From Formicarius rufipectus (Eukaryota; Chordata; Aves; Passeriformes; Formicariidae): a stretch of 64,000 bases of DNA. Position numbers and translations under genes: made by a program. Of the stretch, positions 23,701 to 38,206 are shown piece by piece. The notes beneath the pieces were generated by a model. That model worked only from the letters and a program-made list of their open reading frames with translations. It did not search any database and had not been told where the DNA came from. Each line of letters opens with the position of its first letter. The first letter of the stretch is position 1. The DNA lies in the NCBI GenBank assembly GCA_013399695.1, contig VXAU01001251.1, positions 1,149,753-1,213,752 of the forward strand, read 5' to 3'.

Positions 23701-26700
23701 ACGTTCAGGGCAGATGAATTAATAGTGGCAAGGGCATGTTTTCACATATGCTAACCTATGTGTACAATTTGTAGGTGTAATAAGTCAATCTCTGCCTAGT
23801 GGGATAGAGGGTTTTAAAGGCATCGTGGCTGAGCTGGGAGAAACCTTGAAGACAAGGCATGAAGGTGGAGGTTATATAGGGAGTTAACATTCCAGTACTT
23901 CTTGTGGCATCTATTATTAGAGTTCTGTCTTGTCTAAAAATGTTAAAAATAAAACAACGCTGCCTGGTACAGAATGGGGTGCAGTGAAAGATTAATTATG
24001 CTGCTTTGGATTTAATTTTGGTATGCTTGCACACCCCATTCTTATGTAAGAGTGGAGTCTTACCCTAAAAAAAATAAATGTGTGTAAAAAAATCTTTAAA
24101 ATGTTTTGATTAAAGCCTAAAATGTTTTAATCTCTCATGTAGTCCAGTGCTTGAAGGTTGGATATGGAAAATTAATTTGTATTCTATAACGCCACTTTTA
24201 CACAAGGAAAAGAGCATCATGCCACATCATGACATGAATGTAGCTGGGCCAGGCAAGTATCTGGAAAGGGGCTGCCACAATTTCTTGATGATTTGAAGTA
24301 TATGGAAACTCATGGTCTCTGATTATCAGCTGATGTAAATCAGCAGAGTTTCTCTGACTTTATAATAAAGATAACCTGCTTTCAGTGAGGATTCATCCAT
24401 TTGGATTCATGGTATTCATTAGATGCCAATATTTGATGAACAACAATAAAAAAAATCCTGTTAGACCTCAGGCAACAATAACTGAGAGGGCACTAACACC
24501 GGTAGGATAAACCTCAGCATTTAAAAAATATTCTGACAAATTAGAAAAAAAACCACAAGGCATCAAGGCTGCAAAAATCTCAGAATGCATTTGCAGGCTC
24601 CTTTAATTCAGTGCCATTTCATTACATTGCCAAAATTAATCACTGTCTTCAGCTCCTGTCTTGGCTTCTTATTTACTGCTAACTTGATCTCCTTGGTGAG
24701 ATTTTATTGCTCCCAACCATCATGCTCTTTTAACATAAGATCTGATACAGGCTGCAAAAAAAATGAATAATGTAGGGACTGAGCAAATAAGAACTTAAGG
24801 GTCACATGTGACTGTCAGTTGTAAGTTATTCCGTTAAATACATCCTACATGTACATCCTCAGATCCTTATGTATGAAACAATCGGTTTATGTGTTGTAAA
24901 CTACCATGAACAACAAGCACAGATGTATGGGCTGTGATGCTCTTTATCAAAACAACAATCTGAAGAAGGCAATGATCTGCCCTCAGGACCTCCTGCAAAT
25001 GCAGTACCAACAATGCTGCCAGCCTGGCACTTAGTGACATCCAACTGTTCCCTGATCTCCCACCTACAAGTGGCAGAATGTTGGTTTAGGTTTGAGAAAA
25101 ACCGTCCCATTGTGGCACATAGGAGAACTGGGTGAGCTTTCTTTTGTTCAAAGCAGTGATTTGGTTTGGATTAGGCCTCTGAGGTGCTGTATAACTACAA
25201 AATACTCCTTACCATGCTGAACATCTTCCCTCTGATGATTTTTCTTTTTGGTCCTCCATTGGCATTTTTAAAAGATGAAGACTGTAATTACTCTGTGAAT
25301 ATGGTGTGTAGCACAACGGGACCCTGACCCTAGCTGGATCCTTTGAGCTGCAGCAAATGTTTCTTAAAGGATCTCTGTAATAAAATGCTGGGATGCAATA
25401 ATAGCAAATGCCTCAAATGTCACTCCTGCCTTGACCTTTGGAAGATCGGACTAAGTCCAGCTCATTAAATGAAAAAAAGTCATCAACCACCCCCTTATGA
25501 AATTAATAAGAATTCAAAATTCTTTCAAGTATGTTGAAATAGATTGTGCATGGAGAAAATGTGCCAGTTACTTCTGCGTGTCTTGACTAGATACATCAGA
25601 CTGGTAAGAAAAGTGCTCACACAAGGAGGAAGAGTTACAATGAGTGAAAGCCATATGGCTGAATCCTTCAGAAAATATCCTCCAGTGCATCAATAAGAAA
25701 GTGGGAGTTAACCTGGCTTAAAAAGAGAGCCTGTTCTGATATCATAAAAGAATAGTTAATGATATTTAATCACTTTCTTTCCCCATGTCAGCATTACTCC
25801 TTCAACAACTTCATTGCCTCTGATTAGCAGCAACATGCTTTAATCGGCTGGTGATGATGAGCCTTGTTTGACACAAATAGGTCCAGATCCAAATAGCTGT
25901 GAGCTTGTTACTATTCTTTATCCATAATACAATAAGGACTGTGTGTATGATTGAGTTTAGGATGCTGTTGTGTTAGGTACTAGAAATGTAGTGTAATAAA
26001 AGATAATTCTCTCTCCTTGATGACAGACCTACATAAGAAAGCTCAAACAGAAATATTTTTTTCAATGCTAGAGATTAAAGAGAAGGCATGGAGGCAGATC
26101 TTTGAAGCCTTAGCTGTGTCCTTCTTTGCACCCTGTTCATAGTCAGCTTGCAGGCACCAGGCTCTCCTTCTGCAGGTGCTTTGAGTCTATGAAGGAGAGC
26201 CAGTGAAAGTTGTCACGTTGCAGGTTTTAAAGGGAGGGCAGATGTTGAGAGACTGTTACAGTGTGAGCCACCTGATACCAATCTTAGAAGATATATTTTT
26301 GAATGATAGGTACCAGCAATCAGGTCTTGCAAGGGCATATAATTATTGTGTAATAATTTGCCATTTGTCATACAGGGTTACATGCTTTCATAAGGCGTGG
26401 AGTTGCTTTTTACGCAGCAACCACATAGCCTGGGGCACCTGATGCTGAGTGAAATTGCTACACTGTGGAATACAGTGATCTCTGAGCAGACAAATACTTC
26501 ATTTCTGTTACCATGTCATGATCTTTTTTATTGTCTATGTATCTTAGGTCTCAGAAGGCTCATGGAGATGCTAATTTTGCCCTTTCATTCTGCAAATGAA
26601 CTCAAATGGGAAAAGCTGTATCCTACAGCTGGGCATATTAGCATTCTGCTGACTGTAACACGAGGATAGTTGTTCAAAGTTCCACAAGTAGCAGACCAAT

Positions 26701-29700
26701 GAAGTGGCCTTCAGCTGAGCTATGATACTTCCTTCTCCTTTTTGTTTGTCCTGGAAGAGACAACGGGTGCTACTGATCATCAAGATTAGCATGGGTGACT
26801 GAGCAGTCAACACTTCTTTAAGAAATAAGCTGAAATAAATGCCATGTCCTTCTGATGTAGGTGCACTGGAAAAATGTTTTTCTAGGCTACGTGCAACATC
26901 AATGCATGTTTTGTAGAGACCTCTTGTAAAAAGTTGTTTTCATTAAGAACTCTACCCTGCTACCCAATTTATGGGAAGCTGGACAAAATCATAGAATCAT
27001 AGGATTGCCAATCATCAAAATGCATTCAAAAATTCACATGACCCTTGTGTCCCTGAAAAAAGCAAGGCAAGCACAAACCTCTAAATAGTATGTAAAGTTG
27101 TTTCCAGTTTTATTGGAAAGCTTGAACCCATTCAAGTGTTCCAACAAAGAAAGAGCATTAGGGAAGGCGTTTGGACAGAAGGACTTGCTTGCTCACATGG
27201 GCAGCTGATTCAGCCTTAGGACATCATAGAACTTCTGAATAGCTCCTGGTGCCAAAACCAAACCTGTGATCTTCTTGAACTATTTCTATTCAATGTAGAA
27301 TCCTCCACTGCTGTTACTGCTTTACTGTACTCCTCTGCCTCACCAGTGCAGTTGTCATTTCTCCACTTTGTGGCACTTCAATTTTTTCTTCAAGGCCAGG
27401 ATATTGAAATTCTACAAGTGGTAAGAATCTCACATTTCTAAATATGGTGCAGGGTGTTTTTTTTTGTGTGTGTGNGGGTTTGAAAATATAGGTCAAATCA
27501 ATCCTAAAACTTCAAATAAAAATAGCAAGATAAAAGGCCCTTAAATGCTCTTGATGCTGAGGGAGTTACCATTTTCATCCAGTAGTGCTGAACACTGAGT
27601 TGCTGGTGTTATGGACTGGGAATCTTGAAAGGTATAGTTGTGGGTAACAAAGTAGAAAGCAACAGAAATACATTGACTTTCACCCATTGGTGTACACCAA
27701 ACGGCTTGTTGTCTCTTTTAGTGCCATCTGCCGACATAATCTTCTGTTTTGCCTGCTTAGGCATGAAGAACACATAAATTCTAAAACCATTACACTCCTC
27801 AGCTTTGAATGAGTGGAGTGAACACTGGATGCTCCATCTTTTTTATATCCATCTGGGCTAAACCCTTGATTTCATTAAACTCTTTGGTAAAACTCTGACT
27901 TCAATGGATTTTATTTGCAGAGTCGTACTCTCTCTGTTCCTGACTTGTCCAATATGGCCCTGCAGGTCACATCTTTGCTAATGCTCTCCTCCCACAATTA
28001 TGTTTGCCTTGTCTGTTTACATTGCCATTTATTTTCAAAGGGCTGCAGCTCTTCTGTGTTTGTATGTAGGCTGTCAGCCGGGCTTTGAACTGGTACTGCA
28101 ATGGTTAGCACTCTTATCTTGAAGATCCTTTCTAACATAAAAGATATATGCAAAAGGGATATTTGCTCATTTTTTAATATAAAAGGCAAATGCAAAACTC
28201 TTATGACACTGAATAACTGTCACTGGAATGTAATTTGGATAAACACCCTAAGGTGAAGCTTTCATCTGAACTAGAGGTGAGTCTGAACTTATTAGGAGCA
28301 GTATCACATTTTTGAGAGGTTCATATTTGCATCCATGAGCCTATCTGTGATCTTTAATCTTTTGAGTCTGCACATTTTGGCTGGAGAATTTCCAAGAAAG
28401 ACTTTTTGCACCTCTCACTGTAAATTTTACAGGAAAAGTCTTGCTCTTGAGACTTTAGAGGGATGGTTTATCCAAATCTCACAGAACATGGGCTGGATCT
28501 TATTCTGAAAGCAAATGAAAGTGTTGAAAGCTCAGTTGGGTATGTCTGTATGCACTTCCATCATACTTTTGATCAGAATGAGATATAACCTGAGAGTTTG
28601 GCCTGTCATAGCCTGTGGATTCTAGTCTAGCAAGTCACACCTTTGTGTAACACAGACACATATCCCTACATGGATAACACCACTGCAGTTCAGTGATGCT
28701 GAGTTCCCCTCTGGGCACAAGCTAATGAAGGTGAATCATAGTTTCACATCAACTTGAAGTGTGCTAACAAACCTTTCCAGGCAATGGACGACCTTCTTTG
28801 CAAATAACTTCTTCTATTTCTGCCTGTGTGTCGAGTGTACCAGGCTTACCAAAAACGAAAGTTCTTTGTGTATTTTCACCTGGTGATGTGCACTCCATTC
28901 TAGGAATCCCTGCTCATACTGAAGCTCACCTGAACTTGTAGAAAAAATGTTTAATATGAAAAAATAGACTTTGCAATAACAACAAAAAATTCCATTTGGT
29001 TATATGATATTTAGCTAAAGGTATTGTTGATACACAAGATGCATACTAAAAACAAGTAACTCCACAGCGAAAGAAACACAGTAAGGAAGCAGAATGTCAC
29101 CTTGTCACATCATCAAGTAAGAGACTACGTTGAAAGCAAAAACAACTGTTACTCCATTTATTTTCAGTGCATTTGTGTATGTGTTTCTGTGTATTTTCTG
29201 GCATGTTTAATTATTGCTGTGCAGCTCTTGTGGGAAGGAAGTGGCATTTAGTGATAGATGTCTAAGACATATAATAAGGATTACAAATAAGTTAATTCCT
29301 CCAACTTTGCCAAGTCAAAGTCTGAAAAGGTGCAGTTCATTCTGTAATGAATGTTGTACTCTGCATCTAATTAATATTTTAGAGTACCCTATCCTTAAAG
29401 AAGTCAAGATTGTCTGTCATGATATGCTTCTCTTTCATTATCTTTCAACACAGAACATCTAAGCTTATAAAGGCCTAATGTTGACTTATTAAACAAAAGG
29501 ATGCTTATTTCCACAGTCACTGTTCTGTGCAAATTGAATGAGTTTTAACATAAAAATAATCTAAGTAGCTCAGTCTTCACCAGACCAGAATATATTGCAG
29601 ACTCATACTCCACTTTGGCAACAGTGTAAAGCTGGGGCAGAGCAAAAAGAAACCAAAAAACCAGAGCATAAAAGTACAGGTGACAGAAGACAATCTGGAA

Positions 29701-30863
29701 AAATCTGTAACATTAGGGTACTGAAAAAATGTTTTGTAGTCTGTCTGTCTGTTCTGGAAAAGAAGAAAAAAAAAAAAAAAGAGAGACCATTTCTGCTGAA
29801 CTGAAATGGGATGTTTCCAAGACAAGAACAGTGCACCAATGTTGATTACCCTTGGCTTTTTTTCTCTCCTCAAAACTCAGATATTATAAAATCAGCATAA
29901 TATTTTCATTTAATGGTTCACGGCAATTATTCTCTCCTCATTAGCTGATAGCATGCTGCAAATTGCTTCAACCCATTTTTATGGGGGAAAGGAAGATGTG
30001 GTCTTCTCTTATTGTTCATTTACATATGCAGAAGTTGTGACTTCCTTGAAGCCAGTTGCAGTCAAGAAGGGGCCCACAGATAATGAAGACAGCTGCTGCC
30101 ATGGATCAGCTCACTGATCTCCAGTCCCCTGCCTAACACTCCATCCTTCAGAGAGCTGAGTTCTCCCTCCTACATCATTCACATCACTGACTGTGGGGTG
30201 GTTTGTGTGTGTATCTGTCTTCTCTCTCATTTGCTGCAACACTGATGCACATCCAGAGGATAAGCTCCCTACTTCCTTTATCTGGTCACTGCTTTCACCT
30301 ACCTTGGAGATATCGCAATATCTGTAATTTCCAAGGGGGAAAATGTGAAAATAGCCACTCACTCTGAGATGTAGAAGAATCCATGTAATGTCTATCTATT
30401 GCATTGCAGCAAATTCTCTTGTACCTGGAATGAAATATCATAAATTAAGGACCAGGAAAAAGACCACAGACTTAAACAAAATTCTGTCAAATTGAAGTAG
30501 GCTCGAGAAGTCAGAAACCCTGATGGAATTAAAAGCTGTCTGTCTGGAAATCATGGGGGAAAGAAATGTGGGAATATCTCAGGGCATGGAATGAGACTGG
30601 GAATTATTCTGCATCAAAACTCTGAAATGGAGTAAAAAATAAAACTCTCACAGATTCAAGGGTGACAATTTTACTTATGCTACAGAGAACTTACTTCAAT
30701 ATCAGCAGAAAGTGAATAAATTTGTGTATTTTTAAGTCCCAAGGATTTGTGCACAGGCAGAACTGAAGTCAATAGTGACAGGCATTTATAGAGCATCTAC
30801 CTTAGCGGCAGGATATTTTACTACACCTTAATTAAATGGGTAGAAACATTCTTTTAAGAAATA
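20773..30863. other. 10 kb of non-coding DNA, nothing recognised
   Basis: The longest interval without a confident repeat or gene. All frames are 105 codons or shorter and have no motif. There is an A15 run at 29766-29780 and a TG/T stretch with one ambiguous base at 27475. A 13-base match to the CR1 tail at 26988-27000 is too short to call. The interval is likely intergenic or deep intronic. Confidence 0.55.
27475..27475. other. Single ambiguous base (N)
   Basis: One N lies just after a T run and a TG repeat, a context prone to sequencing slippage. It truncates nothing recognisable. Confidence 0.95.
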
Positions 30864-31157
30864 ATATAGAACCATAGAATGATTTGGGGTTTTAGGGACC
30901 TTAAAGATCATCTATTTTCAACCTCCCTGCCATGGGCACCAACTTCTTCCACTGGACCAGGTTGCTCAAAGCCCCATCTAACCGAGCCTTGAACTCTTTC
31001 AGGAATGGGGCATCCACAACTTCTTTGGTCAACCTGTTCCAGTGCCTCACGACACTTTAGGTAAAGAATTTCTTCCTAACATTTGATCTAAACATACTCT
31101 CTTTCACTTTAAGACCAGTACCCCTTGCCCTATCACCATGTACCCTTGTAAAATGTA
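30864..31157 (-). mobile_element. CR1 LINE 3' end, about 295 bp
   Basis: On the plus strand it opens with the complemented tail ATAGAACCATAGAATG. GGGACCTTAAAGATCATCTA, CCCTGCCATGGGCA, GGACCAGGTTGCTCAAAGCC, GGGGCATCCACAACTTCT, AAGAATTTCTTCCTAACAT and CCCCTTGCCCTATCACCATG follow in canonical order. The element points left. It is 5'-truncated near 31157, and substitutions of moderate density suggest intermediate age. Confidence 0.96.
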
Positions 31158-32537
31158 GGTATATAAAAACAGAGAATCAGCTTTTAATTTTTTTTTTCAC
31201 ATTGACAAGTTGAGAAAACTCAAAAGACCACATCAAATTTTGAATTTTCTGTGGGAGTATCTCAGCATTTTGTGTAAAGGTGACTGTTGCCAGGTCCAGG
31301 CTTTATTTATTCATTCCTTTCATTTAAGGATTGTGTCACTCATTGTTTACTTTCCAGGAATATTTTAACAGCTGATTTTTGCTGGCAGAGAAGTTTTTGA
31401 AAACCAATGTCAATGTTGCAAATGGGCATATCTGAGGAAACCAAATTTAAAACTTGTACTTGTGCCAAGAGGTTATTGTGCACATGTTCAATCAGGGAAA
31501 AAGCAGAGTCCCATCAGATTTATCTGACAGACCCAGTTCTTAGCTCCACTGTACACTGGGTTTGTCTCAGCAAACTGCTGTAGATTTCCTAGGATTGCAT
31601 TTTCTGCCAGGTCAGACTCTTAAAAAATTCCTTGGTGTGTGTATTTTCCAAGGCATAATTACAGACTATTAGATGTGCTTGCTTTACACCCATACACACA
31701 GACGTGCGTAACAGTGTTATGCAAATGTTGACCGTAACACAAATCACATACTTTGCTTTGTGCCTATTTGCATTTCCTGGTAGCTTCAAAAAGTCCAACG
31801 TAGAAATAGGCTTCCAATAGACACCCTTGCTGTGGACCTACCTCCTGCCTCCAGTCCCACCAGAAATTTGGAAGGAGTTTAGATGCTTCTCTAAACGTTG
31901 GTGACTGGCCCCAGTGCTGATTGTGACTCCTCATTTGCTTTCATTATCTGATGGGTGACAAGTCTAAACGTCTCACCCCATGTGACTAAATCCACCACAA
32001 GAGCTCACAAATCCCAGCCTTTTGGAAGTGAAAGCTTCCTTTGGCTGCAGTTCAAGCTTTCCTGTCAGGACATTTCAAACACTCCCATCACTGGAGCTAT
32101 TGCTCATATGGAAGCAGGTATGTTAACACATTCTTGGCAAACTACCAAGCAGTGTAGCACAGGGCTCAGTGAAGGTATTGATGGATTTGTGTTCAGTTTT
32201 TTTTTGAAAACCTCTTCTAACAATGGGTGATCAGTGGATATTGAGCACATTTTATGTCTTGCACACTTCTCTGTTTATATATGGAAAGTAATAATATGAA
32301 TTGATCACATGCACACCATGGTGATGAACATGGGGAGCAGTTATTTGAAAACAGAAGGCTTTTCAGTCCAGCATGCAAAGGTTTGATGGGATTTGAAGCC
32401 TGAATGTTGAAGCGAAACAAGTTTCAACTGAAAATAATGAACACATTTCTAACAGCAATGGTAATCCAACAAGAGAAAAACTTCCCAAGATTATTGTGTA
32501 TTGTCCATAATCAGGAAGCTTTTAATTCAAATTGGAG
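31158..32537. other. Non-coding DNA, nothing recognised
   Basis: Unique sequence between two same-orientation CR1 ends. It includes a short T run near 31189. No coding feature is visible. Confidence 0.55.
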
Positions 32538-32859
32538 ATATAGAATCATAGGATCATAGCATGGTTTGGGTTGGAAGAGACCTTAAAGATCATCTGATTC
32601 CAAGCACCCTGCCATGGGCAAGGAACCTTCTACTAGACCAGGTTACTCAGAGCTCCAGTCAGTCTGATCTTGAACACTTCTAGGGATGAATCCACAACCT
32701 CTCTGGGCAACTTGTGCTAGTGCCTCACCACCCTCACAGTAAAAGAATTTCTTCCTAATATCTAATCTAAACCTGACTTCTTTCATCTTAAGGACATTCA
32801 CTCTTTTTCGTTTCACTATATGTCCTTGTGAAAAGTCCCTTCAGCCTACTTGTAAACCT
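32538..32859 (-). mobile_element. CR1 LINE 3' end, about 320 bp
   Basis: The plus strand reads ATAGAATCATAGGATCATAG, then GGTTTGGGTTGGAAGAGACC, CCCTGCCATGGGCAAGG, ACTAGACCAGGTTACTC, CCACAACCTCTCTGGGCAAC, GAATTTCTTCCTAATATCTA and CCTTGTGAAAAGTCCCTTCA. All are CR1 3' UTR in complement. It points left and reaches slightly further 5' into the element than its neighbour at 30864-31157. The two copies differ in many positions, so they are separate insertions rather than a local duplication. Confidence 0.97.
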
Positions 32860-35800
32860 TCTTTGACCCAGATTATTGGTTTTGATCTTGTATTTGGAGG
32901 ACTGTTGTAGGTACATGGGCTGCTTCAAAAACATTGCAAAACCCTGATCTAGCAGTTGCTCTGAATTTCTTCTACATAGAGGAAGAGTTCTGGGAACTTT
33001 TAAGTGATTTGCAAATAATAATAAAGCAGATTTAAAACAGTTGTGAGGTGTTCAACTGGACCCCGAGCAGAAACTAATCCAGAGAAATCCTGTGGAGCGC
33101 ACAGGATCTGTTCAGGTGATTGCACATAGATTCCCATGTCCTTAAAACCTTGAATTTTTCACAGCATGAAATCTAGAATTCTGTTGTATTATTTTCTTCC
33201 TTTTTGTTCATGATTTTGACCATAACATATTAATTCTGGTGAGGAATAGAAATGTATAACTTTAGAATATAAGCAGCTAGAGCTGTTTGTCAGCTTTCAG
33301 GACTGGGAACCTACTCAAGGATTATTTACTATATTTAGGTACATATTCTTTGTTGCCACATGAGTGACTGCATAACATGAAAGTGTGAGTGTCTCTACCT
33401 CCTATTATGAAGTTCTTCACTTCTGGCAGTCCTAAAATTATCTGTAATGATCATTTGGTGCTTTAAACCTTGTTTTCTTCCTCATACGGTTAATCCCTTA
33501 TTTGTCCATTAAAATTTTGGCACTCTTTGGTTGAGAAAGTTCTATTTAAATGAGATGATATGCTATTACTGCATGGGTGGAGTAATAAATGATAATAGAA
33601 CAGTGTAGTGCATATCAAGGCATGTAAAATGCACTGAGAGATGATGACTTTAACAAAATCAAAGAGTAATGAGACCATTAGTCAGTGGAGCCACCTCATG
33701 TGTGGAGCACCTCTGAAACAGGTGCTGCATAAACACAGAACAAAGGGATCCATGCCTACCCCTAAAAATAGTTATTGTTTCAAGCAAATAATTTAAAAGC
33801 AAATGCCAAAAAAAGGTTTTTCCTCATTCATTTAAGTCTTTTAAATGTACCAGAAGTCAGACGGAATCACAGACCAGTGCACAAAATACTCGAGGGACCA
33901 GTTTGTCTCAGGAGCCATCACCGTCTGTCAGGACTATCTACTTCTAGCCACTTGACATAAAAAATTAATGAACAGATGACTGAAATGGTTGTAAAATACC
34001 AAAATTGCTACCCAAGGTGTTTTTTGTTTTTATTTCAAAGGGTGCAGTTTCTGTGTGGAGAATACTGAAGTCCTCTTTGAAGGCTGGTTTGGGCTTGTGA
34101 CAACTGGGGTAAAAATGTTGTAGCTGAGCATTAATATATGTTTGAGTTTCTAAACAATATTTTCCTGCTGGTTCAGGAAGAGTGACAGGAGGAAAAAGCA
34201 CAGGAAGGTCTGGGCTTGCCTTCTCCCTCCCCAGGGAGTTTCAGGCAGTATGTGGGCTGAGTGATGGACTGCAAAGAAAGCCTTGGGATATTTGGATCCT
34301 CCTTAGATTGCCCCAGATGATCAAGTCCTGGTAAAACTTAGGGAGGTGCATCCAAGCCTGCAGGAGACAGGGAAGCAGCTGTTTCATCTGGCTGCCTCCT
34401 GCAGAAACCACACTGCTGCAGGTTTGACACTAAAAGTGTAATAAGCTGATTTTCCCCTTGTAGAAGTTCAGGGTGTTCTTTAGGTTCCCATGGTAAACAT
34501 ATGCCATGCTGACATCAGTGCCAGATGAGAGATGCCATGTATAATTTTAGAAGATAATTGAGAGCTCGTTGTGAAATATAGGCATTTATAAAAGCGACGG
34601 TCAGGAGAGGGAAGAGACATGTACCGTCATGCTCTCTCCTCAGAAAGGGGAATTTACCCAAATGCCACAAGAGGGATGAGTCTGGCCAGCTGCCCTCGCT
34701 GCAGGGAAAACAAGTCTGATGGCTGCAGCACACCATGATGATACCTGGGGGCTGTTGCTTCATGGACTAGACACCAACAAGAAGCTACCCACTGCTCCAA
34801 GTCCTTCCCACCTCCCATCCTGTAAGGTTGTGCCATCTCCAAAGCCCTCAGGGCCATGGATAGGACTGCATAGGATGGATTGTGGATCTGTCCCCCCAAA
34901 AAATAGTAGGTTGTAGTGATACCTTAAGATTTTAGTATTTTTAATATATTTGTAGTTTTTAAAATAGTTGTATAGTTTCTCAAACTTGAGGTAGCAGCCA
35001 ACAGTTTTTAAACCTCTGTCTTATGGTTTGTGTCACATTCTTGAAATTCTGTTTAATGGTCTTTTCAAGGAACAAGATTTCAGCAAGGACATCTTCTTTG
35101 GGACACATGCACCTGAACCAGATTAATAAAATACATTATAATCAAAGCAAGACAGAAGGCCAAGAACTTTTGGAAGGGCTCCAACAGGGCAGTTCTGAGG
35201 GTGGTACTAAGGGCAAAAGATTTTCGAATTGGATGTACCCATTAGATATGATAATTAAGTATTGTTATAAATTTGTAAGAACCCTATACAAGGCGTGCGT
35301 ACCTGAAAACGCTTTCATTAAAGACCAGATTTTTATTTTATCTATACTAATATTGTCTCAAAAGTTCTTTTATTTCATTTTAGACAACAGTAGAATTACA
35401 GAAATTATTTTAAAATTAAAATTAAGTTTATGGCTAAGTTTCAGCTGAATAAGAAAACAAAGATGTTTAAAGAAGATTGAAACCTTTGAATTTTTCAGTT
35501 AAAAACAAATGAAAATTAGAAAATTGCAAAAAAAAATTAAAATTAAGGACATAAAATGTAAGTAAAACATTAGTAAAATGAAGTAAAAAGTTTTGTTTCA
35601 GGTAGAACAAGATGTCTTAGTTGTACAACACACCGCCTTCCAATGATAATTACTTATTTGATTTTATTAGGCAATTACACAGGCAAATATATTTGAGGTT
35701 GATGTGAGGCAATGGTGCAAAACATTAAAGTTCAACCTTTGAATTAAAAAGTCCACAATCTGCACAGTTCTGGGTGCAACTAACTGTTCTGTAACACAGT

Positions 35801-38076
35801 TATCTGGAATGACACAGAGTCAGTCAAGAATCCTGTCCCTAAATGGTTGTAGAGATTTTTTGGTAACCACCCAACTCTTAACAAAATGACTGAGTTCCCT
35901 GTGTGCTGTGTCAAATCCTGTTGTATAATGTTACTTACTCTGATATATATCAGTCGCAATTACTGTCTACTTTCAGGTAGATGGGACTATGTCACTTGGA
36001 ACAATAACAAAGAAAACAGAATCCTCTTCCTCTCCGAGTGAAGATTGCATCTTCCCAGCATGGGAAGTGACTCTATCACATGCTTCAGGACATTCATCTT
36101 TTTCATTTAGGAAAGTATACTGGACACTGTTTGCCAAATTCAGAGAGGCAGTTTAAAATCCATGAACTCTTTCTATGCTTGCTACTGATATTCAAAAGAC
36201 CAAACCAACGTTACTGGAAATGGTTGCTTTTCTGATGAAATACTAGAGTGAAACTACTAATGAATACTAAAATTGAGAAATTGACCTGTTAGTTGCTATA
36301 TTAATAATACAAGCCAATAGATAAAACACCTGTACTGTTGTGAGTTTTCTGCTTTACATTTAGACAGTTTGGAAGAATACAACAGTTGTGTATTGTGCTC
36401 TCTTGAAATGTAGCTTGTGGTCAGGTTCACATGAGAAATTGAATTTGAGACATCTCTGATGTCTGGATCAGCTAACCCACACCACAGCAGTCCCGTCACA
36501 GCTGACAAAGCCTTCTTTGCCAGTTCCCAAGCCCTGTGCTCCTTCTCCTTCCTTCTTCCACTTTCTATATCCAACTTTTTAGGTCTTCAGTGACCCTCTT
36601 TAGGAGGAGCCGTATTATGCTTTTTCACTTGTAAGCTGAGTTATTCTGCCGGTAGTCTCTGAGTACTGGGAATATTTGAGATCCCCAGAGTCATCTAGGA
36701 AGCTGTGATGTAGCAAGTTATCTGCTGTATAAATCAGAGTTTGCCCCTGCAGGCCAGTGAAAGCCCTCTTGAAAATCAGGTTGTGTATTTACCTGCCAAA
36801 GTAATAGTGTACCCTGGTGATTTTGGAAACTCTTGGCTTCAGTTTCTTAGTGAGCCTCCACTCCTGGACTATATGCATCAATGTTTTCCTGCCTATATGT
36901 AACGTAAAAATAAGTACTTTTTTGTTGTTGTTATCCCTAAGAAATTTTTCACCTCAAATCTTCATAAAGGCTTAGGTATAAGACTTCTGTCTCTGCCAAA
37001 AAGGTCCTGGATAAGTATCTATGGAAGAGTGAACATGGTCACTTCCCCGTGTTGTTCATTAGCTCTGTATCTGTCACAGACATAAATTGTGAAAACCACT
37101 GTTTAAAATACTTCCAGGATTCCTCTGTGCTGCCCACAAGCTCTGTTGCATATGCAACAGTCACACTGCTCAGTATGGAAGAGTAATTCAGACTGTGGTT
37201 TTAAGCTGTCCATCCTTACTAGTGGTAATTGCATGTGGGGCAGCCTCTGCAGTTCTGTTCTTCTGAGGCAACCTCTGCTTATCTGGAATTTTCACCCTTT
37301 TCCTTTTGAAAAGGACATGTTGCATAGATATCTTTTTCATCAGCTCTCATCATTGTATGACTGTGTTGCTGGTACAGAGAATTACTAAAGTCCATCATGT
37401 TAAATTTATTTTGAAGAGCCATCAATTAGTTAAAAATACCGGAACACAGAAGAACTGGAGCCTGTTTAAGGAGAGAGGCTCTGTCTCTTGAGAGACAACC
37501 TCTTAATTGTTTATACAGTGCCTTGCACACTGAAACTCCTGCTGGAAACACCTCTAGCAGTAAAAACCTGCCTACAGCCCTTCTCTGGCACAGATCCCCT
37601 GTTATTAAACTCTTTTCCATTCTAAAAGAGGGGGTGGATGCATCCAGGCTGCCTGTTGAAAGTAGGCAGTGGGCTGTGCTGGCTTTAGGAGAAGTCTTTA
37701 GGAATGTATCGCTTGTCACAGGCCAGAAATGTGCCAGGAACTTTTCCATAATCAAATGCTAAAGATGATGGACTTCTGGTGTTCAGGAATGCTCTGTGGG
37801 ATTGTTTATTTTACTGGCATAGATATAGGTTTTTTGTCTGTTACCACTAGGAGTTACTATAAATACTAAATGTTTACAGACAAACTATTGGTACCCGTAC
37901 TTGCCTTACAATATGTTTCACTCCATGGGCATTTAGCTGGGTTTGTCAATCAGCATGACTAGCTCAGACTCACAGCCAATATTATTCATGGGTTTTATTG
38001 ACAGACTATCTTGTAGGAAGTAGAGTCAGAACATAATGAGCCCAAATCAGGTTTTTCTTCTCCCAAGAACACACTT
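32860..38076. other. Non-coding DNA, no gene recognised
   Basis: About 5 kb. The plus-strand frame 35023-35448 (141 codons) has no domain, is Lys/Leu/Ser rich in keeping with its AT-rich surroundings and lacks a coding signature. A short imperfect hairpin lies at 34358-34404. No dated repeat was identified. Confidence 0.55.
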
Positions 38077-38206
38077 CATAGAATCATAGAACAGTTTGAG
38101 TTGGAAGGAACAATAAAGACCACCTAGGCAGGGACAGTTTCCACTAGACCCGGTTGCTCAAAGCCCTATCCGGCCTGGACTTGAACACTTCCATGGATTC
38201 CACACT
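38077..38206 (-). mobile_element. CR1 LINE 3' end with internal deletion
   Basis: The complemented tail CATAGAATCATAGAACAG, GTTTGAGTTGGAAGGAAC, then CAGGGACAGTTTCCACTAGA, CCGGTTGCTCAAAGCCC and GACTTGAACACTTCC identify CR1 pointing left. The block that normally holds TTCCAACCCCCTGCCATGGG is missing between GACCACCTAGG and CAGGGACAG, a deletion of about 20-25 bases. It is 5'-truncated near 38206. Confidence 0.93.

Noticed and set aside
26988..27003. Minimal CR1 octamer tail (ATCATAGAATCATAGG)
   Set aside because: Only 13-16 bases match and no CR1 3' UTR words follow, so it could be chance.
33860..33910. CR1-like words (GGAATCACAGACCAG, GAGGGACCAG)
   Set aside because: Order and spacing do not follow the CR1 3' UTR and the match is too short.
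35023..35448. 141-codon plus-strand frame
   Set aside because: Lys, Leu and Ser bias follows the AT-rich DNA; no recognised protein family.
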